A stretch of 64,000 nucleotides of DNA, from contig NC_085056.1 of assembly GCF_963662255.1 (NCBI RefSeq), positions 10,566,123-10,630,122 of the forward strand, in the 5' to 3' direction. Below the pieces are notes generated by a model. That model was given only the letters and a program-made list of their open reading frames with translations. It ran no database searches and was not told where the DNA came from. This document shows, one piece after another, positions 38,908 to 49,158 of the stretch; within the stretch, counting starts at the first letter, position 1, and every line of letters starts with the position of its first letter. Source of the stretch: Cinclus cinclus (lineage: Eukaryota; Chordata; Aves; Passeriformes; Cinclidae). A program made the translations under genes and the position numbers.

Positions 38908-39073
38908 ACAGGGTGCCCCGGGAAGCAATGGAGTCACCATCCCTGCAGGTATTTGAAAGCTGTGTGGATGTGGAACTTAACAACATGGGTTAGTGATGAG
39001 CTTGACAGTACTGGGGATACTGGTGGACTCAATCCTAAAAGTCTCTCCCACCCCAAATAGGTCCACGAGTCTG
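38908..39073 (+). mobile_element. CR1-type LINE 3' fragment
   Basis: Reads in family order: 'gggtgccccgggaagcaatg', 'gagtcaccatccctgcaggt', 'gtgtggatgtggaacttaac', 'gggttagtgatgagcttgac', then 'ggtggactcaatcctaaaag' and a degraded 'tctctcccaccccaaatagg'. This is the 3' untranslated part of a CR1 subfamily with the 'gtgtagatgtggcactt' wording. It is truncated, diverged and not coding. The plus orientation follows from the sense of the tail. Confidence 0.85.
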
Positions 39074-39320
39074 ATTAGCTCAGACAATACTGATGTTCGA
39101 CAAGCAATTTGGTTATTCATCCTAACACTCACATTAGCACACCTGGGTCACCTTTCTTTCCAAAGCTCCCCTGTGTTTAGGAAGGTGAAGAGAGGAGAAA
39201 GGCTGTGGTCAGCTGGTACATGAGCCTTCAGTATCTGCAGAGCCACAGAGGTTCTTGGGATGCTTCTGGATAACATGAAAGTCTGCATTAATGTGCAGCC
39301 TGCCACACATGTCCCTTAGC

Positions 39321-39352
39321 AAAAAAAAAAAAAAAATAAAAAAAAAAAAAAA
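39321..39352 (+). repeat. Poly-A tract
   Basis: Thirty-two bases that are all A except one T, then TTTCC. It lies about 250 bp downstream of a plus-strand CR1 relic, but CR1 does not use poly-A tails, so the two are probably unrelated. It might mark the end of an unrecognised retroposed transcript or be simple slippage. Confidence 0.85.
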
Positions 39353-42300
39353 TTTCCTCATTTTGGCTGAAGCATCCTGAACAATTGTTTTGAATACAGG
39401 TTTGCTTTCAAAGCTTTATCACAGCAAAAGCCACAGGTAGCTCCTTGAGCCACAACACCCATGAATTCCCACTTGCTATGGAGTTCAGGCTCATCATCTC
39501 CCACCTGTGTAGATGAGCTGATTTCTAGTAGGACTGAGTTCTCAAAACAGCCTTTTCCTTACAGGCATTAATAATGCCTCTCTTCCATTCTCATAAAGCT
39601 AGAAGAAACTTACTCTGTTATTCAATTCATTCTGTTTTAAATTGGTCCTTGTCTGAGCACACAGCACAATTACAAACACTTTTTTAGGAAGCCACATGAA
39701 ATTATTTATTCTTATGAAAAACCTCTGCTCAAAAAGTTACAAAACTGAGACAACAAGTACCAATTTGGATCCAGCAAAGCACTTAGACATTTTCCCAATT
39801 GAAACTCATGCAATTTAAATCTAGAGATACCCCCAAGTGCACTGGTGGTTTGGGACTGAAAAGCTCAATGCCCAATCCAATTCTACTCAGTGTCACACTG
39901 ACCATTAAAATCAAACACGAGTTAAGAATGTGCATCCATTGTGGATAATTGCTGGAAGCTTATGGGAAACTGTTGTAAAGCCAAAGCATTTTAAATAACA
40001 TTACCCTAGTTTTATTAGTGTAAAACAAAGAAAGCCCTGGTTTTCTCAGGTTTACCAGAGAGAGGTTGCATGAACAGCAGAACCAACGAAGACTTGTTCT
40101 TTGTCACCAAAATCCTGCCCCTATGCCCTCAGCACAACAGTTCTGCCCTCTCCCTGTTGTTTAGTGTTTCCTCTACCCAGGACACAGCCCTGGCTGTGGC
40201 TGAGTGAGCAGCTGGCTGCTCCAGAGGGACAGTGATGGGCACTTCCTGATGGGTACTCCTCAGAAGGGACACTGCTGTTTGTCACTCTTGTTTTGCCACA
40301 TTCTAAACCTCACAAAACAATTTAAGAGCTTCAGTCACTAAGACTTGAATTTTTATTACATATTTGATTAAAGGTAGCCTTGAATTCAACAGCCTTATAG
40401 AAAATGAGTTAAAAACCACTAGAGTAAACAGAGCTCCCCAGCCAAGCTTGGTCCAGAGGGGTACAAAGTTTTGTTCCTACAGGTGGAAGAGTCCTGATGA
40501 AAACTGCCCATGCCTGAATTTGATCCTTCCATTAATCACAGAACATATTCAATTATTGACTCAGCTAAAGGCAAGACTTCACACAAAACACCATAGTAAA
40601 CTCCGGAGTATAGAGAAGCACTCCCACTTACCCTTCTGCTTTCAGGCGTGTCCATTAGCTCTTTCCAGGCTCCTTGCATTCCTCCCCATCACGCTCCTAG
40701 CTCCCTTCATTGCCATAGACTCAAGCCACTCTCCTGGGCAGCTGGGAAATAAATGAAGGTTTTGCACCTGTGCTCCCATTTCCTGTCATCTCAGACTAAC
40801 TCCAGCTGTGGATAACCATGCCCATTGTGGTTTGTGTTCACAGAGGGGTGGCCTCTTGTGCATCAATAAATTGCAATTTTCCCTAACAAAGAAATCTGTT
40901 CTTGTGTATTTGATACCATTATTTTGATTCCTACCTAAGCCAAACTTATATCATAACTACCTTCATGGCTTCCAGAAAAGGCAAACTGAGGACACAAGTA
41001 GACTACTAAAGCAAAAAAAAACCCACAATACCTTTATTGCAGATATTTCCCAGATATCACTTAAATTTATCTGTAGAACAAACTACTAAAGCATGCACAC
41101 TGTTTTGTAGAGTGCATAATATGATTAACTACTCCTTCCTACCTGGCACATCTCAGGTTTCCTGTAACAGCAATAAGTATTTAAGAGGAGAAATTGCTGT
41201 AGCAGCAAAAGATTATATACTGGCACATTTTGTGAGACGTCTATGTATTTTTTCACTGCTGGTCAGTTCACTTTTATCCCAAATTTTCCATTTTCACCTT
41301 TACAAAAAAGACCTTCTTACTCCTTGATACTAGTATTCTTATACAGTTCTAGAATATACACCTCAATAAATAAACAGCATTTGAAATACATATGAAGTAT
41401 TTTATATTTAATTCCTCATGGAAATCCACTGGTAAATAACTGATTACTCACAGCTGCTTCTGGTTTGGGGTAGTTACCTTGATGAAGGTAGCTATTCATT
41501 AGTGTTTGAGAGGTTTTTTCCTTCTGACTGCATTCTCACTAAAACTTCTAGCGAGGCCACTTGCTTGAGGAGGGTGGAACTGAAGTGCAGCACTTCCTTC
41601 CAGAGTACATTATTCAGTGATGGGTAGGCAAAATTACTTCACTGGGTGTTTATCTGCCCTCCTAATGGACATAAGGTCTAAACCCCTCTCCCTGTATGAC
41701 TTTCCTGTGCTTAAGTACCTGAGTTCCCTGAGTTAGAGTTTGTCTGCTTTTTAGCACTGGGCATGGCACAAAGATTTATATTGCTCTGTGTGACCATACC
41801 AGTCATCCATCACTATTAATTACAAAAAAAAATAAAATAAATCTTTCTCCTTGTTTTTAAAAGTCCTTTGAATTAGCATCCATTCTGAAGCTATATCACA
41901 GATGGTCAAATGCTCGTGAAAAGGAGAAGGCAAACATTCTTGAAAACACCTTTGTGATCTAGGCTGCTATGTCAGGAAGAAAGTCAAAGGATTTAGGTGG
42001 CTAAAGATGCCTTTCCTCTGCCAAATTTAGCTGAAAGTTACATGAGAAAGTTACCTCATCTCTGCTGAGAGTCAATGGGAAGAGATAGACTTCTTCAGCA
42101 ACAGTTCATGCTAACATGAAATAAATATCAAATCCAGGAGGAATGATTGACCCCCTGGAGGTGCTTCTTGCTATTCATTCATTATGGAAACCATCTCAGA
42201 ATATGGAGCTAATCATCAAAAGAGCTTTGCTTAGATAAGATGAATGTTCATTTTCCCAGTGGTTCTAAAATTATGGCAACCTTGTATGTTAAAAAGGAAC

Positions 42301-45300
42301 AGATAAAAATACCTGAGGAGAATTTATAAATATCTGAGCACAGTTATGCCACTTTAAAAACAAAAGGATTATTTTCTTCTAGTGAAGATGGGGAAATCAC
42401 ACTAAGAGTGAACATGACAGATAGTTTTGTCTGCCCAAAAACAAATAGCACAGGCTATCTTTCTGCTTCACCTAGAGAATTCCCTTTAAAGCAATCACAC
42501 CAAGGTAAAAAGACATTACTTAATTTCTTTTCATAATAAGCAACACAAAAGTGCCAATTCCTTCCTAATGAGGGATCTGTTTGTACATATTCTACATCTT
42601 TCTAACCACCAAACCCATCCTATCACCCACGACCTTGTATTACTTTTATTTTTGTTCCAGCTTCCATGCCAAATCTACATGCACACCACTACTGCCATCA
42701 CTAACTGCTATTAACAGGACAGGCTGTAAAAATTGAGAATGTAGGCCACTAATATTTGGTTATAACTGATGTCACTGTGTTTGCCACCTAGTGTTTGAGT
42801 TCTCAGAATTCACTTCTATTCCATTCAGCTGTAAACAAGTCCAAGCACTTGCTTCTTACATGAAAATTAAAACAATGCTCTTACAGAATCCTTTTCCAGG
42901 ACTTGAGACTTTTAGTAAAATCCCAAATATTGCATGCCTTCCAGCTGACCACTGGACATCAATATGAATTGATCACACTGTTACTGCTAATCAAACCCTT
43001 ATAATTTGTCATTTTCCCTCTTCTTGGACTTGGGAAATCTACACAGAACGGCCTTAATCCAGATTTCTCATGGTACAGATCTAGCAGAGCCCAGACTCTG
43101 CCTAGCCCCCAAGGGCAACTGGAATGATCAGGGATGAAATCCCTTCTTTCATCCATAAGAGCAGACCTGTACCTGCTCCCCTGGCTGTAAAGCAGTTTCA
43201 CTGGCTGCCAGACCAGCAAGGACAGTGAGGGGCAGGGCAGTGGTGCTGGTTGGGAAGGGGTGGGCTCAGGAGCTGGTTCATGTGCAAAGGCTGCAAGTCC
43301 TGTAGAGGCAAGGGAGAAGCTGCACGGGACAGACACAGCACTGTCCTGGCTGACAGGCAATTGCACGGGCACTCAGCTTTCAGTCAGCAACACCTTGGCC
43401 ACCTCTTTGGTAACAGAAACAGGCCAACACAAAAGTCTAAAGGGATTTTGTTTTTTAAATTTTAAGAGTGAGCTGGCTCCCTCCCACATCCTGCAGAGAA
43501 CAGACACCACGGCCTGTCAGCAGGGCAAGAGCATTAGCACAGGTGTTTTGGGATACACCAGCACTCAGTGTCTCTGTGGTGTCAGACTGTGCTAGACTGA
43601 CTCAGTTTTACATTCACATTCTGAAGAAAGCTGCTCACCAGTCCTATGAACATACATCTCTTGCAGGACAGAAAAGCCCTCTCCTGGCTTTGGCAGTGGC
43701 ACACCCATAATGTCTCCAATTTTCTCAGTTTGAGCTGGTTTATATTTCCAGAAAATTATCCTAAATGACCCTTTATTTATTAATTTATTTATAAATAAAC
43801 ATATTAGGTGTGTTAATGTTTTGTCATCTGCTCTGACTGCCCCATTCCAGGAAGCCCCACTGCAGTAACAGAGGATTTTTCAGAGGGACCATTTTCATCC
43901 CATATGTTAACAACAGCCCTCTGCATGGCTCTTGCAAGCTGTCTGACCAGGAAGGAGTTAAAATCATAATTTTTCTATTGCATTTCACTTTAAAGATAAC
44001 CCTCTTCTATTACAGCGTGGCTCAAACCCTTGGCTTGACCGACATTGCTCAGCAGAGCGTTTGGTTTTCTCTTTACATCGCATTTTAGCGAATGTTGTGT
44101 TTTATAAGATAAAATGATAAATGGCCTGACTTAAATGACCGGAGGGTATCTACTTTCCTGCTACTCTATTTAAAAGGTTTCTGTGAACATTTTACACACC
44201 TTATTGTGTGACTGTGGCTGTCTAATAGCAAAGGAAACAATAGCCTCTGATGTCCACAGAGGCAGGGCATACCACACAGGTGCCATGTTTTACAACACCA
44301 CTATATCTTGTCATTCAGAAGTGCTCCCTGAACAAATTGCCTGTCATATTTAAAGATAAAATCTGACAGTGCCAGAGCTGACAAGTAGTCCTCAACCCTG
44401 ACATACAACACAGAGCTGAATTTTGCTAGATTCACTGTAGATGGATTTGTCTTTAGAGATTCACAGCAAAGCTAACTGCTGGCAGAGAAGCAAAAATTAT
44501 ATCAAAACATTGCTAAGTGTCAGACTTCATTAAACGGTTGCTTTAAAGAAAGGGGGAAAAGATTCTATGTTAGATTTAGAAAAGAACTATACAGAAACGT
44601 TTTTACATATTTTACTTGTCCATAAAAAAATATTTACATTGTTTCTAAATAATAGAAAATCCTGCAGTACATTTCAGGATTGCTCCTTAGCTCTGGGATT
44701 TTTATTTACACTTCAGGAGCTTATTTTCACTTTTGCCCTGCGAGGCAGTAAATGAGAATTAGGAGGGAGTGACACAGTATTTATTCAGCAATGCCCATGC
44801 ACTGCTCAGGTGGTGACTGGGGGCAGTCAGATCTGCCTTGGGAAGCAAACCCTGATGCTGCAGTGCTGTTTACCCCTGGCAACACCACAGGGAACAGAGG
44901 ATGGAGGATACAGAGCTACAACACAAGTGGCACTGGCAGATGGGCAGAGGCTGGGGAGGTACTCCACAGCTATTTTGAAATCCCAGCCTGCAACTACTTT
45001 CAGATCAGCTCCTTTTTGTTATCTTTTGGGGTTCCGAGGGGTAAAGAGCCACATTTGTTTATGCAGCTCTTTGTAATCATTTTATGGCTCCATTAGATAC
45101 CTGTACATATAACTCCCCCCTTGGCCACAGAATGCAAACTTTTGAATGCATAGCTGGAGAGATTTTTCTGTCCCGGTTTATTAGCCACTAACAAGGTGCT
45201 ACATGTTTGTTCTCAAAGAGGGGAAAAAAAGGCATAAAACATTATCTGCAGTTCAACGTGCCACGTTGTGTCAAACCATTTCACAAAGACAGCCCTGATG

Positions 45301-45493
45301 TCTTTTCACACCTACTGCCAGCTGAGTGCTGACTGATGCAGAGGGGATGTGCCAGCAGCAGTGCCTGGCTGCCCCTGCCCAGCCAGCCCCACCACTGCCC
45401 CACCACCCTGCTGCTGCCAGAACCCCGTGCCGAGATGGAGCCAAATAAACACCCCAGCAGTGGGAAAAGGGACAGGACTCAGCTGTAGGTGAA
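39353..45493. other. Non-coding stretch, no gene supported
   Basis: About 6 kb. A plus-strand frame of 130 codons (40,364-40,756) and a minus-strand frame of 137 codons (42,959-43,372) are the longest. Neither shows a recognisable domain, a start context or splice signals, and the second is in a GC-richer block whose plus strand is open too. A 10-bp hairpin lies at 41,471-41,494 and a 16-bp AT palindrome at 43,784-43,799. No mobile element was recognised. Confidence 0.5.
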
Positions 45494-45535
45494 GCAGGTA
45501 AGGGCAAGCAGGGAGCAGGTATGGGCAAGCAGGAC
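45494..45535 (+). repeat. Two-copy 21-bp tandem repeat
   Basis: Units 45,494-45,514 and 45,515-45,535 share the pattern 'gcaggta(a/t)gggcaagcagg' and differ at two positions. The repeat lies in a GC-rich block just before a reverse-oriented CR1 relic. A local slippage duplication is the simplest reading. Confidence 0.8.
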
Positions 45536-45611
45536 ACCAAGGGAGCAGCCAGCCAAGTGTCATCAGCAGTCACAGGAGAGCTGTCACAGCCAGCAGAGGC
45601 AGCTGAGTCTC

Positions 45612-45790
45612 AAAATCACAGAATGGCTGGGGTTGGAAGAGACCTTACAGATCAGCTTGTTCCAAACCCCCCTAGACTCCACCCAAAATGGCCTCGAACA
45701 GTTGCAGTGCTGGGACATTCACAGCTTCTCTGGTTAACCTATTCCTGTGTCTCATCACTACCACCGAGTTATGTTTCTTCAAGGAAAGGG
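45612..45790 (-). mobile_element. CR1-type LINE 3' end, reverse orientation, with internal deletion
   Basis: On the plus strand: 'aaaatcacagaatggctggg', 'gttggaagagaccttacaga', 'ttccaaaccccccta', then 'atggcctcgaacagttgcag', 'acattcacagcttctctggt', 'aacctattcctgtgtctcat'. This is the reverse complement of the CR1 tail, the best preserved of the five copies near its terminus. Compared with the family as I remember it, a few dozen bases are missing after the run of C. It has no coding capacity. A plus-strand open frame of 140 codons (45,521-45,943) crosses it and is therefore rejected as a gene. Confidence 0.85.
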
Positions 45791-46189
45791 ACCCTTATAA
45801 TAGGGTCAAGGCCAGCAGGGAGTGCAAGTGCCTATGAAAAAGCTGGGGAAGAGACCAGGAGGGTAAGAGGGAGAACTGTGCCCTCTCCCACACCAGGTGA
45901 CAGCAGGAAGGTGAGAGCAGAGTGGCTGCAGCCATTCCTCTGAAGGGATTGAGGTGCTGCTCTGCAACTTGAACTTCTGACAAGCCAGTGCTGATGTAGG
46001 AGTCTGGGCCAGGAGGATAATTCAAGTGTCCAAAATGGATGACTGACATCAGTTAAGTCAGGATCAATGACTGGAGAGCCTACTCCTACATCTTGCATGT
46101 AAAACTGACATGTGCAGAAGACTGTGGAATTACAAAGTAGAAAATTAAGTGGTCAGAGACAGGCAAAATCTCAGCTACTGCCTCCATCT

Positions 46190-46380
46190 CCAATTTATAT
46201 TTCAGCCACAGATCTGCCATGAAAACCACGATTTGAGATTAAGAATAATGGTTGAAAATGCCTTTCTGCGAATCAATAATCTGGGAATCAGAGGGGCAAA
46301 CAAACTCACCCTGCTTTTGTTGCGACACACATGAGCTCAGTGGCGGCTCTAATGCTCTCTAATTGCTGGGATCTCCCTTC
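46190..46380. promoter_or_regulatory. Candidate conserved element with exon-like signals on both strands
   Basis: On the plus strand a pyrimidine-rich stretch ending in 'tttatatttcag' precedes an open frame to a stop near 46,334, with a charged, high-complexity translation. On the minus strand, 'cagg|gtgagt' (exon edge near 46,310) could be a donor. Its acceptor tract is purine-rich and poor. The texture is that of constrained DNA. Whether it is an exon, an enhancer or chance cannot be decided here. Confidence 0.2.
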
Positions 46381-49016
46381 CCTGCCATAGGATTACTGCC
46401 CACCCATGGTGTCCTCCCTGGGCTGGCAACTCTGGGGCAGGTTTGCTGCTGGAGTGTGCACAGTCGTGCACAGTGTGGGGAAATAAATAATATGTGTGAG
46501 TATGAGAGGGAGAAGGTTCAGGTGTAGACACAGGTCCTATGAAATCACCCCTGGCCAGCCCTACCCCAGCCCCTCAGTTGAGCCTTATGCCACTGGACAC
46601 AGCAAAGGACCATCCAGGTATGAATTCTAATTGCAGCTCTAACTTGATTTTGGCAGCCCCTTCTGAGTGCCTCTTTTACTGTACATCTCAGCTGGGTCCC
46701 TGGACTTCAACCCTATGAAAGGCTCTTGTGCTTTTCACCTGTTGGATAAAAAGATCTGCTGCTGTCACCAGCTGCACTTAGTCCAAGAAGAAAATAACCC
46801 AGACTTTACTTAGGTGACCCACACAGGGGCACTTCTCACTGTCTGCAACAGAAGAACCACTTACATGAGTTTCATTTTCTCTGTCACAGAACTTCTCTGT
46901 AGCATGGACCTATCTACTAGCCACTACATTGCAAAAATCTCCCCAAGTACTCCATCATCCTGTTTCCTACAAAGCATGACTTTGCCTTAGAAATAGTGTT
47001 AGCAAAAGATGTAATTGTCATTCTCCTGGGCTGCATCAAATCTTATTTAAGGATGGATCTCCTCTCAATTTCTCTTAGAGGCACTTTACCCTGGAGAGAA
47101 CCAATCCATTATTGGAAGGACATGTTCTGACCCCATTAGCTGGGCAGACGTGTGTTTGAACTACAGACCTCTGAGCATCCTCAATCCAAGACGAGCTAGC
47201 TCAGGCAATGGTGTGTGGAAGGGATGCATCCTCAGAGATCCCTTTGCATCCTGCTCTGTACCAGGCAAGTGCTGAATGCACACTGCAAAAGGCACTTGAG
47301 AGATCACTATGTCCATCAGCTCACTGAAATGAGTGAATGTAAGTGTATGCAGATAAATATAAAATGTTGGGAAGTGTAACTTTGGATGTATGCTACATTT
47401 AAAATAAACACTGCAAAGAAATAACTTGTGATTTATAATACTCATATTGGCATGTACAAAAAAAAATCAGTGTGTTATATTGAATTTTTTTAAAAAGACT
47501 GCTCTGTTCCAAGCTTGCTTCATGCATGTTTGACTCTGGCCCCCTGAGAATACCAGAAAATGCATAATACAAGCATTCGCAACCTTTAAAAGTGGAAATG
47601 TCATAACTTAGTCTTAGTTAGTCAGTTGTGGCCCTGACTCTAATGAAAGTGCTGTTGTCCAATATGCTTTGCTCTACATTGATTTTTCTTCTATCAGCTG
47701 GGAGTTCTGGTAAAAGAACAACAGATCTAATAATATCAGTAAAGCAAATAAAGTAAGAAACAGTGAGCTCTTCAGGATATACAGATCAAGCCACAATCAA
47801 TTTCCAGATTTCAAATTATATTTTTAAAATATATGTTTAATACAAGATCTTGTTCTAAGTCTATCAAGTCAAAGCTTGTATAGTTTCAAGTTCCTGAATG
47901 ACTGCTTTATCAAGTAGCCCAGACTTAGGCCCCAGAGGTTAAGCAATAAAGGAGAAACAAAAATAACTTAAAAGTTTCTGCAGCTAGTTGAACCCAGCAA
48001 CAGCTCCTTAAACCGCTTCTACATTCCTACAGTTTGACATACCATAAAGCCACAAGATACGTTGAAAAGCTATGAATTTGCTAAATAGGATTTCACTTCC
48101 TCTTGTTGTTAGGAGTCATTAATTTTATTAGATGTTAGCAAAATACTTGTAAACAGAAAATATCGAGGCTTATGAAAAGGGCCCTTTATTTTCACCCTAA
48201 TAATTAGCATGCAACTAGGAACAGGATAACAGAAACTTAATTAATGAAGTGCTGTTAGTTCCAAAATCTCAGTGATAATTACTCAGCAAGTTTCATACAG
48301 ACCAGCTGAAATGAAATATTATTGTGCAAAGAGGGCATCATACAGATTAGATGAAAACTTGCATGTATGTCTTTAGTAGATAAGATGATTCAGTTCCAAC
48401 TCTAACATCATACTCTGAACCTACTGAAAAAGCAAGAATCCAGAGTGATGCAAACTCTATTTACTTCTTTTTACCTATTAACAAACTCAGTGTGATTCTT
48501 CTGGTTTGAGATGGTTCTTTTATAGGAATGATCTTGGAATAAAAACCTCAACACTTCAAAAAATCTTTAATAAAAACTCACTTTGAACTGTGATTGTATG
48601 ACCACAAAATACAGACATTGGCTGACAGATAAATTGCACGTGTGCAACTTAGCAATATAACTTGAGACCTTTTAGATCAGAAATGAAGACTCATCATCAA
48701 ATGAAAAGGATATCTTTCAGCTATAGCAGGGTGATTATGATACCCTCCTTATGATACTATACCTTATGATACTCTCATTTGCAGGGTGATGACTGTAGGT
48801 AACAGGGTGCAAGAGCCTTTATGGTGAAAAGACAACTGCAAGTCTGCCTCCTCAAGGAGAATTTTAAGTTCTCATGAAAGACTTCCTATAGAAAGAATGG
48901 AATTAGGGTAAAAATCAAAATTCAACAAACACTGAATCCTGATTAGTCTCTGCCTCAGTTAAGATCAGCTGCTCTTGAATGGAGAGGCTGGAAGTAACCC
49001 CCACAGAAAATGGGGG
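46381..49016. other. Non-coding stretch, no gene supported
   Basis: No exon is supported. Around 48,170-48,310 there is an AT-rich but complex segment with homeodomain-type TAATTA-like words ('aataattagc', 'cttaattaat') that could be regulatory. At 48,735-48,772 the 9-mer TTATGATAC occurs three times. No recognisable mobile element. Confidence 0.5.
48735..48772 (+). repeat. Three spaced copies of a 9-mer
   Basis: TTATGATAC starts at 48,735, 48,749 and 48,764, a spacing of 14 and 15 bases. The cluster is flanked on both sides by 'gcagggtgat'. It may be a short degraded tandem repeat or a homotypic cluster of binding sites. No factor is named. Confidence 0.7.
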
Positions 49017-49158
49017 TTCTTTCTTTTCTTTTCTTTTCTTTTCTTTTCTTTTCTTTTCTTTTCTTTTCTTTTCTTTTCTTTTCTTTTCTTTTCTTTTCTT
49101 TTCTTTTCTTTTCTTTTCTTTTCTTTTCTTTTCTTTTCTTTTCTTTTTTCTTTTTTTT
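49017..49158 (+). repeat. (TTTTC)n pentanucleotide microsatellite, about 25 pure units
   Basis: From 49,021 to 49,145 the pentamer TTCTT repeats 25 times without interruption, with degraded edges on both sides (minus strand: AAAAG). The array is a perfect polypurine-polypyrimidine mirror tract, able in principle to form triplex DNA. Open frames in it encode only phenylalanine/serine/leucine or lysine/arginine/glutamate runs and are not genes. The purity suggests an unstable, length-polymorphic locus, and the assembled length may be underestimated. Confidence 0.97.

Noticed and set aside
40364..40756. Plus-strand frame of 130 codons
   Set aside because: No homology recognised, no start context or splice evidence. 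Frames of this length are expected a few times by chance in 64 kb.
42959..43372. Minus-strand frame of 137 codons
   Set aside because: The composition is biased (P, S, L), the opposite strand is also open, and there are no splice signals or known motif.
45521..45943. Plus-strand frame of 140 codons
   Set aside because: It crosses a reverse-oriented CR1 tail and a small tandem repeat, so it is not a host gene.
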